From: Alphaproteobacteria bacterium
GTDB taxonomy: Bacteria; Pseudomonadota; Alphaproteobacteria; Rickettsiales; SXRF01
NCBI GenBank assembly: GCA_019243895.1
Contig: JAFATP010000019.1
Coordinates: 1-14,546, forward strand
DNA length: 14,546 bases
Direction of reading: 5' to 3'
Shown piece after piece: positions 7,386 to 14,546 of the stretch. Under the pieces are notes generated by a model. That model worked only from the letters and a program-made list of their open reading frames with translations, was not told the DNA's origin and did no database searches. A program made the translations under genes and the position numbers. Position 1 is the first letter of the stretch; each line of letters opens with the position of its first letter.

Positions 7386-7414
7386 ATTATGACTAAGTTA
7401 GCTAAGTCTGTCAA
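7386..7414 (-). promoter_or_regulatory. Sigma70-type promoter of vapBC-leuA
   Basis: On the minus strand a perfect -35 TTGACA (7414-7409) is followed by a 17-nt spacer and a -10 CATAAT (7391-7386, one mismatch to TATAAT). This is the strongest promoter match I found. Transcription would begin near 7380-7378, only a few bases before the antitoxin ATG at 7376. Confidence 0.8.
7391..7408. promoter_or_regulatory. Candidate toxin-antitoxin operator in the promoter spacer
   Basis: The spacer between -35 and -10 contains ACTTAG twice with a 9-base period (7407-7402 and 7398-7393 on the minus strand) and a perfect 8-bp palindrome TTAGCTAA (7398-7405). The 18-bp stretch is nearly palindromic overall. 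Phd/YefM-type antitoxins repress their operons by binding short inverted repeats at the promoter, so this is the obvious site. Confidence 0.6.
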
Positions 7415-7417
7415 CGC

Positions 7418-7446
7418 AAAAACCCGGCATACGCTCTCGCGCGTAT
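7418..7446 (-). terminator. Weak intrinsic terminator after ilvC
   Basis: On the minus strand a 6-bp stem, ATACGC (7446-7441) and GCGTAT (7434-7429) around a 6-nt loop, is followed after six bases by T5 (7422-7418). The separation of stem and T-run makes it a weak terminator. It would separate ilvC from the vapB promoter that follows at once. Confidence 0.3.
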
Positions 7447-7463
7447 CACGAAGCAGCCATCGT

Positions 7464-10099
<2,636 letters not shown>

Positions 10100-10186
10100 A
10101 ATCAGGCTTTAAGCCTTTTGAGGGTGTCGCAAACGTCACTCATAGGCTTTTGCCGGCGCGGAATGACAGCGTTATCGTTAAGGGTA
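10100..10186 (-). other. mipZ-murJ intergenic gap with a small palindrome
   Basis: The 87-bp gap holds AGGCTTTAAGCCT (10104-10116), 6-bp arms around one base, ending four bases before the murJ ATG. No good promoter or terminator is visible, so read-through from mipZ into murJ is possible. Confidence 0.4.
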
Positions 10187-11221
10187 CTAAGCCCTGATCT
10201 GCTCCTCCGGTTCTTCGACAACCGCCGCGGACGCATCGTTGGCAGACGCGGGCTTCACAGAGGGGGCATCGGCAGTGCCCGCGGCGGGAGAGGGTGAGGA
10301 GGACGAGGCATTTGTCTCAGCCGCCTCTTCTTCCCGCGCGGCGCTGCGCAACGTGGCGATGCGTTCGTCCACCTGCGGCAAACGCAGGCTGTTCAGCAGC
10401 TCGCGCACCTCCTGGCGGGCCGCCACATGCGAAAGCGAAACCGACGTGTTTCCCGCCTGCATGATGTCCAGCACGGTGAGACCCTGCAAAAACAATTCGC
10501 GGAAGATCACGCGCTCGGAAAAGCCGGGGGCCACGCGAAAGCCGATGCGGCGGGAGAGCGCTTCCACGGTTTGCGTCATCAACAGCTTGTTCTTGGCATT
10601 GATGTTGGATAGGCGGTTGCGCATGACGATCCATTCGATGGAGGAGCCGTCCTGCTTGGCGCGCTCCAGCTTCTGTTCCCAGATCATTTCGCTGTAAATG
10701 CTGGGGCGGGTGATATTCAGCGTCTGGCCGTCCACCTGGGCCAGCACGTCCAGATCCACGAAGCTGTCATTGATGGGGGTGATAATGGTTTGCGTGTTGG
10801 CATGGGCCAGGCGCGAAAGATACGTATCGTTACCGGGGCTGTCGATGATGATGAAGTCATTTTCGCTGGTGAGTTTATGCATGGCGGTGCCGAAGCGCTC
10901 GCGCTCATCGGCCTCGGCGTCATAGGCCACCGGAAACGGGCTTTTCTGAATCACGATATGATGCGGCTGCGGCAACGCCACGTTTTCATGCCGCATGGTT
11001 TGCCTGCGATTTTCCACATATCGCGTCAGCGAGCGCTGGCGCGAATCCAGGTCAATGCTGCCGACGCGAAAGCCGAGGCGCAGAAAAGCGATAATCAAGT
11101 GCATCGCCGTGGTGGTCTTGCCGGACCCGCCTTTTTCGTTGCCAAGCACGAATACGTGGGCACGACGCTTGGGCAGCGCGGTGCTATCAAGCTTTACATA
11201 CGGATTGGCGGCCGAGGACAT
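10187..11221 (-). CDS. mipZ: MipZ-type division plane positioning ATPase (ParA/MinD superfamily)
   Basis: MipZ forms a gradient from the ParB-bound chromosome origins and inhibits FtsZ assembly near the poles, so division occurs at midcell in alphaproteobacteria. The 344-residue protein has the deviant Walker A FVLGNEKGGSGKTT (24-37; Lys30, Lys35), SIDLDSRQRSLTRYVENRR (55-73), the switch II region IIIDSPGNDTYLSRLAHA (124-141), and TPINDSFVDLDVLAQVD (148-164). RNRL at 201-204, GFRVAPGFSERVIFRELF (227-244) and HVAARQEVRELL (265-276) fit MipZ specifically rather than general ParA. Compared with the Caulobacter protein (about 274 residues) it has about 19 extra N-terminal residues and a low-complexity Ala/Ser/Glu/Pro tail from about 297 to 344. 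A promoter with a perfect TATAAT lies just before the ATG. No ParB gene is nearby. Confidence 0.93.
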   Translation of the reverse strand: MSSAANPYVKLDSTALPKRRAHVFVLGNEKGGSGKTTTAMHLIIAFLRLGFRVGSIDLDSRQRSLTRYVENRRQTMRHENVALPQPHHIVIQKSPFPVAYDAEADERERFGTAMHKLTSENDFIIIDSPGNDTYLSRLAHANTQTIITPINDSFVDLDVLAQVDGQTLNITRPSIYSEMIWEQKLERAKQDGSSIEWIVMRNRLSNINAKNKLLMTQTVEALSRRIGFRVAPGFSERVIFRELFLQGLTVLDIMQAGNTSVSLSHVAARQEVRELLNSLRLPQVDERIATLRSAAREEEAAETNASSSSPSPAAGTADAPSVKPASANDASAAVVEEPEEQIRA

Positions 11222-11229
11222 GACGGCAG

Positions 11230-11257
11230 ATTATACCGGCGCGCGCTCGGCACGCAA
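11230..11257 (-). promoter_or_regulatory. Promoter of mipZ, probably giving a leaderless mRNA
   Basis: On the minus strand a perfect -10 TATAAT (11235-11230) has TTGCGT (11257-11252) 16 bases upstream as a partial -35. Transcription would start about 11224-11221, at or just before the mipZ ATG (11221-11219). No Shine-Dalgarno exists between. Confidence 0.6.
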
Positions 11258-11294
11258 CTGTTAACTCGCCGCATCATCGCATTTTCAATATCGG

Positions 11295-12038
11295 TTACGC
11301 GCGATGCAGAAAAAAATATCCTGTCATCGCGAAGGCGATGATGCTCACGCCGATGCGCACCGGCTCCGGCGGCAGTTTCCGCGCCACATGCGCGCCCGCG
11401 TAACCGCCTGCCACCGCGCCGACGATCATCACCGCCGCGGCGCGCCACACCACCGCGCCCGAGGCGACGAAGATCAGCACCGCCACCGCGTTGATCACGC
11501 CGCCCAGCACGGTCTTCAATGCATTCATGCGGTGAATGTGGGTGAATCCCATCAGCTGCAGCATGGCCAGCATTAAAATGCCGATGCCCGCGCCGAAATA
11601 GCCTCCGTAAAAAGCGATCAGCAATTGGATGGCGCGCGCCACCACGGGATGGCGGATGAAATGCGCACGGGCGATCACCCAGCGGCCAAAGGTGAAAATC
11701 ATCGCCGCCGCCAGCAGCAGCCACGGCACTAATTCGGCGAAAGTGCGCTCCGGTGTGTAAAGCAAAGTGAACGCGCCCGCGGTCGAGCCCAGAACGCTGA
11801 TCAGAATCAATGCGGGGAGGATGGCCCGGTCGCGCTTCCACTCGTCGCGATACGCCGCGGCGCTGGAAAGGCTGCCCGGCCACAGGGCGACGGTGCTGGT
11901 GACATTGGCCTGCACGGGGCTTAATCCCCCGAGCATCAGGGTGGGAAAGGTAAGAAACGTGCCGCCGCCGGCCACGGAGTTGATCGCCCCGCCCAGGGCC
12001 GCCGCCGCGAACAGCAACAGGGCTTCGGCTAAGCCCAT
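11295..12038 (-). CDS. TSUP-family (TauE/SafE) membrane permease
   Basis: This 247-residue inner-membrane protein belongs to the TauE/SafE family, whose studied members export sulfite, sulfoacetate or related anions. The family block near the N-terminus is clear: ALGGAINSVAGGGTFLTFPT (14-33), followed by LMLGGLSPVQANVTSTVALW (34-53). A second matching region, IQLLIAFYGGYFGAGIGILM, begins the C-terminal half, giving the usual two-lobed, seven- to eight-helix arrangement. It ends in FFLHRA. The start ATG immediately precedes the first helix; no Shine-Dalgarno is visible. It is divergent from rpiB across 118 bp and 73 bp upstream of mipZ, which has its own promoter. The substrate cannot be told from the sequence, and no sulfur genes lie nearby to suggest one. 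Confidence 0.9.
   Translation of the reverse strand: MGLAEALLLFAAAALGGAINSVAGGGTFLTFPTLMLGGLSPVQANVTSTVALWPGSLSSAAAYRDEWKRDRAILPALILISVLGSTAGAFTLLYTPERTFAELVPWLLLAAAMIFTFGRWVIARAHFIRHPVVARAIQLLIAFYGGYFGAGIGILMLAMLQLMGFTHIHRMNALKTVLGGVINAVAVLIFVASGAVVWRAAAVMIVGAVAGGYAGAHVARKLPPEPVRIGVSIIAFAMTGYFFLHRA
11310..11341 (-). terminator. Terminator-like hairpin in the 3' end of the TSUP gene
   Basis: On the minus strand TCATCGC-CTTC-GCGATGA (11341-11324), a perfect 7-bp stem with a 4-base loop, is followed seven bases later by T7 (11316-11310). It lies inside the coding end, just before the stop codon. The gap between stem and T-run makes its action uncertain. Confidence 0.3.
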
Positions 12039-12091
12039 AAAAGCTTGAAATATGGTTGCATCTCGTTAATCATTGTGGCAGGAATACAACT

Positions 12092-12107
12092 CTACTATAT
12101 ATAGCGT
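12092..12107. promoter_or_regulatory. Candidate NrdR box upstream of rpiB-glyA-nrdR
   Basis: CTACTATATATAGCGT matches the NrdR-box consensus acaCwAtATaTwGtgt (from memory) at 13 of 16 positions, including the whole core CTATATATAG, itself a perfect 10-bp palindrome (12095-12104). A poorer ATATAT-centred copy is at 12121-12136, 29 bases centre to centre; pairs about three helical turns apart are usual. nrdR itself lies in the downstream gene group. Confidence 0.5.
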
Positions 12108-12123
12108 TAAAGGCGGAATACTT

Positions 12124-12132
12124 TGATATATT
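12124..12132 (+). promoter_or_regulatory. Possible extended -10 promoter of rpiB-glyA-nrdR
   Basis: TGATATATT fits an extended -10 (TGn-TATATT), 24 bases before the rpiB ATG. No good -35 precedes it. An alternative is TTGTGG (12073-12078) with TATATA (12096-12101) at 17 bases. Both would overlap or adjoin the candidate NrdR boxes. Confidence 0.35.
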
Positions 12133-12156
12133 CGGTGGCCCGGAACAACTGAAAAC

Positions 12157-12588
12157 ATGGACACTACCATCGCGATCGCTTCCGACCATGCCGGCGTGGA
12201 ATTAAAAACCCTGCTTGCCGGTTACTTAAGGGAGTTGGGGTATGCAGCGGAGGATCTCGGCACGCATGAAAAAGCTTCCGTCGATTATGCGGATTATGCC
12301 AATACGCTGGCGGCATGGATACGCGGAGGCGCTGAGCGCAAGGGCATTCTGGTGTGCGGCTCCGGCATCGGCGTCAGCATTGCCGCCAACCGCCACGCGC
12401 ATATCCGCGCCGCGCTGTGCCAGGACGGGTTGATGGCGGAGCTGGCGCGGCGCCACAATAACGCCAACGTGCTGTGCCTGGGCGCGCGGCTGATCGGCGT
12501 GGAAGTGGCCAGGGAATGCGTGCGGCGTTTTCTCGCGGCGGAATTCGAAGGCGGCAGGCACGCCAGCCGGGTGGAGAAGCTGGGGTAA
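12157..12588 (+). CDS. rpiB: Ribose-5-phosphate isomerase B
   Basis: RpiB interconverts ribulose 5-phosphate and ribose 5-phosphate in the pentose phosphate pathway. The 143 residues are full length. Diagnostic parts are IAIASDHAGVELK (5-17, Asp10 and His11), the active-site block GILVCGSGIGVSIAANRH (63-80, catalytic Cys67) and ARRHNNANVLCLGARLIG with His100, matching E. coli Cys66 and His99 by position. Start: the ATG directly precedes the first strand; no strong Shine-Dalgarno is present. It is first of an apparent operon, with 32 bp to the glyA start. It is divergent from the TSUP gene, and the shared gap carries a candidate NrdR operator. Confidence 0.96.
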   Translation: MDTTIAIASDHAGVELKTLLAGYLRELGYAAEDLGTHEKASVDYADYANTLAAWIRGGAERKGILVCGSGIGVSIAANRHAHIRAALCQDGLMAELARRHNNANVLCLGARLIGVEVARECVRRFLAAEFEGGRHASRVEKLG

Positions 12589-12609
12589 TATTTGTTCAAT
12601 CGAAGCATT

Positions 12610-12614
12610 AAGGA
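12610..12614 (+). promoter_or_regulatory. Shine-Dalgarno deciding the glyA start
   Basis: AAGGA is six bases before the ATG at 12621 but directly abuts the earlier in-frame ATG at 12615. The spacing favours 12621 as the true start, giving [13 protein letters not shown]. Confidence 0.7.
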
Positions 12615-12620
12615 ATGCCA

Positions 12621-13931
12621 ATGACACAGGCCAACGCACAGAGAGAAAACCGGATGAATATATTTTTCGAGACGGAATTAAGCGAGAGCGACCCTCAGCT
12701 TTTCGCCGCCATCGGCGAGGAGCTTGCGCGCCAGCAATCGCAGATCGAGCTGATCGCCAGCGAAAACATCGTGTCGCGCGCCGTGCTGCAGGCGGCGGGC
12801 ACGGTGCTTACCAACAAATATGCGGAAGGCTATCCCGGCAAACGGTATTACGGCGGCTGCGAATATGTGGACAAGGCGGAGACGCTGGCCATCGAGCGCG
12901 CCAAGAAACTTTTCGGCTGCGGCTTCGCCAATGTGCAGCCCAGCTCCGGCTCTCAGGCCAATCAGGCGGTGCTGCTGGCGCTGCTGAAACCGGGCGATAC
13001 CATTCTCGGCATGTCGCTGGCCTCCGGCGGGCATTTAACGCACGGCGCCGCACCTAACCTTTCCGGCAAATGGTTCAACGCCGTGCAATATGGCGTGACG
13101 CGCGACGAGGCGCTGATCGATTATGACGCAGTGGCCGCGCTTGCTGAAACACACAAGCCGAAGCTGATCATCGCGGGCGGCTCGGCCTATGCGCGCACCA
13201 TCGATTTCGCGCGGTTCCGCGCCATCGCCGACCGCGTCGGCGCGTATCTGATGGTGGATATGGCGCATTTCGCGGGGCTGGTGGCGGCAGGCGTTTTTCC
13301 CTCGCCGCTGCCGCACGCGCATGTCGTCACCACCACCACGCACAAGACGCTGCGCGGCCCCAGGGGCGGAATGGTGCTGACCAATGACGAGGAGATTGCC
13401 AAGAAGATCAACTCGGCGGTTTTCCCCGGCTTGCAGGGCGGGCCGCTGATGCATATCATCGCCGCCAAGGCGGCGGCCTTCGGCGAAGCGCTGTCGCCGG
13501 AATTCAGAGCCTATGGCAAGCAGGTGGTGGACAATGCCAGGGCGCTGGCGGAAACCCTGAAAAATCGCGGGGTGGCAATCGTCACCGGCGGCACCGATTC
13601 GCATCTGCTGCTGGTGGATCTGCGGCCGAAGAAGCTCACCGGCAAGGAAGCCGAGGCAAGCCTGGAGCGCGCGGGACTCACCTGCAATAAGAACGCCATT
13701 CCCTTCGATCCGGAAAAACCCACCGTCACCTCCGGCATCCGCTTGGGCACGCCCGCCGGCACCACGCGCGGCTTCGGCATCGCCGAGTTCCAGAAAATCG
13801 GCCACCTGATCGGCGACGTGCTGGACGGCCTGGCGGCAAGCCCCGAAAATAATTCCGCCGCCGAAACGAAAGCGCGCGCGGAGGTGAAGAAGCTCTGCGA
13901 TCGTTTCCCGATTTATTCGCATGGGATTTAG
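12621..13931 (+). CDS. glyA: Serine hydroxymethyltransferase
   Basis: GlyA is a cytoplasmic PLP enzyme that converts serine and tetrahydrofolate to glycine and methylene-tetrahydrofolate, the main source of one-carbon units for purines and thymidylate. From the ATG at 12621 it has 436 residues. Visible blocks: [70 protein letters not shown] and the PLP lysine in [16 protein letters not shown] (Lys242, codon 13344-13346). The C-terminal part contains [16 protein letters not shown]. An in-frame ATG at 12615 is less likely on Shine-Dalgarno spacing. It follows rpiB after 32 bp, and nrdR follows after 12 bp with its Shine-Dalgarno overlapping the glyA stop, so all three are probably cotranscribed. 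Confidence 0.97.
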   Translation: MTQANAQRENRMNIFFETELSESDPQLFAAIGEELARQQSQIELIASENIVSRAVLQAAGTVLTNKYAEGYPGKRYYGGCEYVDKAETLAIERAKKLFGCGFANVQPSSGSQANQAVLLALLKPGDTILGMSLASGGHLTHGAAPNLSGKWFNAVQYGVTRDEALIDYDAVAALAETHKPKLIIAGGSAYARTIDFARFRAIADRVGAYLMVDMAHFAGLVAAGVFPSPLPHAHVVTTTTHKTLRGPRGGMVLTNDEEIAKKINSAVFPGLQGGPLMHIIAAKAAAFGEALSPEFRAYGKQVVDNARALAETLKNRGVAIVTGGTDSHLLLVDLRPKKLTGKEAEASLERAGLTCNKNAIPFDPEKPTVTSGIRLGTPAGTTRGFGIAEFQKIGHLIGDVLDGLAASPENNSAAETKARAEVKKLCDRFPIYSHGI

Positions 13932-13934
13932 GAA
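13930..13934 (+). promoter_or_regulatory. Shine-Dalgarno of nrdR overlapping the glyA stop
   Basis: AGGAA is nine bases before the nrdR ATG and shares two bases with the glyA TAG (13929-13931), a sign of close translational linkage. Confidence 0.6.
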
Positions 13935-13943
13935 CCAGTATCC

Positions 13944-14408
13944 ATGAAATGCCCCTTCTGCGGTTCACCCGACACGCAAGTGAAGGATTCGCGGCCAAGC
14001 GAGGATGGCGGCACCATCCGCCGCCGCCGCTATTGCGCCAGCTGCAATTCGCGCTTCACCACGTTCGAGCGCGTGCAGCTGAGAGAGCTGGTGGTGGTGA
14101 AGAAGAACGGAGAGCGGCGGATGTTTGACCGCGAGAAGATCGTGCGGTCGCTTTCGCTGGCGCTGCGCAAACGGCCGGTTTCGGAGGAGCAGATCGAGCA
14201 ATTGGCCACGCGTATTGTGCAGAAGCTGGAAAGCCTGGGCGAAACGGAAATCCCCGCCGCGCAGATCGGCGCCACCGTGATGGAAGAATTGAAAAATCTC
14301 GACAGCGTGGCCTATATCCGCTTCGCCTCCGTGTACAAAAACTTTCGCGAAGCCAAAGACTTCGAGAACATCGTGGGCGAACTCGGCGGCGACGACCCGG
14401 GCGCTTAA
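13944..14408 (+). CDS. nrdR: Transcriptional repressor NrdR
   Basis: NrdR represses ribonucleotide reductase genes, sensing the ATP/dATP balance through an ATP-cone domain and binding paired NrdR boxes. The 154-residue protein has the N-terminal zinc ribbon MKCPFCGS...[11 protein letters not shown] (Cys3, Cys6, Cys31, Cys34), the FTTFERVQL linker and the ATP-cone (about 49-139: [20 protein letters not shown], then [20 protein letters not shown]). Length and start are those of the family. It is third in the rpiB-glyA-nrdR group; a candidate NrdR box in front of rpiB suggests feedback control. No ribonucleotide reductase gene is in the window. No terminator is seen after the stop, so the next gene may be cotranscribed. 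Confidence 0.97.
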   Translation: MKCPFCGSPDTQVKDSRPSEDGGTIRRRRYCASCNSRFTTFERVQLRELVVVKKNGERRMFDREKIVRSLSLALRKRPVSEEQIEQLATRIVQKLESLGETEIPAAQIGATVMEELKNLDSVAYIRFASVYKNFREAKDFENIVGELGGDDPGA

Positions 14409-14426
14409 GAGCGCTGTCACAGAATC

Positions 14427-14463
14427 TTCATTTTAGCCCGGCGCAAGGGGATGCTAAGATGAA
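14427..14463 (+). promoter_or_regulatory. Hairpin enclosing the start codon of the last gene
   Basis: TTCATTTTAGC (14427-14437) pairs with GCTAAGATGAA (14453-14463) over 11 positions, ten Watson-Crick and one U-G. The 15-base loop holds most of the Shine-Dalgarno AAGGGG (14445-14450), and the ATG (14459-14461) lies in the 3' arm. If formed in the mRNA it would hinder initiation. As DNA it could be an operator instead. Confidence 0.55.
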
Positions 14464-14546
14464 TGTCATGAGCGACATTACCTCTCCCTCCCCTGCGCCA
14501 GAACAAAAACCCGCGACGCCTCTCACGCTGATCCCCGGCTATGACA
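14459..14546 (+). CDS. Start of an unrecognised gene, 3'-partial
   Basis: Twenty-nine codons run from an ATG at 14459 to the window edge without a stop. The visible N-terminus is polar and rich in proline and serine (SPSPAPEQKPATP) and then reads LTLIPGYD. AAGGGG (14445-14450) is eight bases upstream and well spaced for this ATG; a second in-frame ATG at 14468 is further from it. It lies 50 bp after nrdR on the same strand and may share its transcript. In many alphaproteobacteria riboflavin genes or nusB follow nrdR, but the visible residues match neither. No function is proposed. The start codon lies in the 3' arm of an 11-bp stem. Confidence 0.6.
   Translation, partial: MNVMSDITSPSPAPEQKPATPLTLIPGYD

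Noticed and set aside
10143..10170. Sequence reading TGTCATTCCGCGCCGGC on the minus strand, like dispersed GTCATTCC-type repeats
   Set aside because: Only one copy is in the window and no clear stem-loop with matching arms is present; a genome-wide search would be needed to call a repeat family.
12049..12054. CATATT as a -10 for the TSUP gene on the minus strand
   Set aside because: No acceptable -35 is found at 16-18 bases, and such A/T-rich hexamers are common in this gap.
12615..12620. ATG at 12615 as the glyA start
   Set aside because: The AAGGA Shine-Dalgarno directly abuts it, leaving no spacer; the ATG at 12621 has ideal spacing.
14401..14414. Hairpin GCGCT-TAAG-AGCGC at the nrdR stop codon
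   Set aside because: The stem is only 5 bp and no T-run follows on the plus strand, so it is not a credible intrinsic terminator.

Overview
The window is a stretch of chromosome, most likely from an alphaproteobacterium. The best pointers are a MipZ-type division-plane ATPase (essentially alphaproteobacterial) and the rpiB-glyA-nrdR gene order. It is G+C-rich (clearly more G/C than A/T by eye; not computed) and almost fully coding: the largest gap is 118 bp (12039-12156), so no stretch over 300 bases lacks a gene. I see no tRNA, rRNA, CRISPR array, insertion sequence or prophage gene. Genus cannot be told from the sequence alone.

Layout. 1-3081 (+) is a large, divergent phosphoenolpyruvate-carboxylase-like gene, cut at its 5' end by the window edge. 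It meets a minus-strand TIGR00282/YmdB-type metallophosphoesterase (3086-3880) tail to tail. rarA (3921-5216, +) diverges from that gene across 40 bp and converges on leuA (5219-6760, -) with only 2 bp between stop codons. Reading the minus strand from 12038 down to 5219 gives: TSUP-family permease, mipZ, murJ, ilvC, a Phd/YefM-type antitoxin with a VapC-type PIN toxin, then leuA. On the plus strand 12157-14408 carries rpiB, glyA and nrdR in close succession, followed by the start of an unrecognised gene cut off at 14546.

How the genes work together. ilvC and leuA are branched-chain amino acid biosynthesis genes, but a complete toxin-antitoxin module sits between them and the toxin stop codon overlaps the leuA start by 4 bp (ATGA), so leuA appears to be read from the toxin-antitoxin transcript. 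mipZ and murJ are both cell division/envelope genes. rpiB, glyA and nrdR link ribose-phosphate supply, one-carbon metabolism and control of ribonucleotide reductase. The promoter region of that group holds a sequence that fits the NrdR-box consensus well, suggesting autoregulation.

No new multi-gene system is obvious. The points worth a second look are: a PEP-carboxylase homologue that departs from both family signatures and from the glycine loop; the toxin-antitoxin/leuA coupling with a perfect 18-bp palindrome at the junction; two probably leaderless transcripts (vapB, mipZ); the candidate NrdR box; and an 11-bp stem that encloses the start codon of the last gene. All comparisons with family members are from memory and need alignments.
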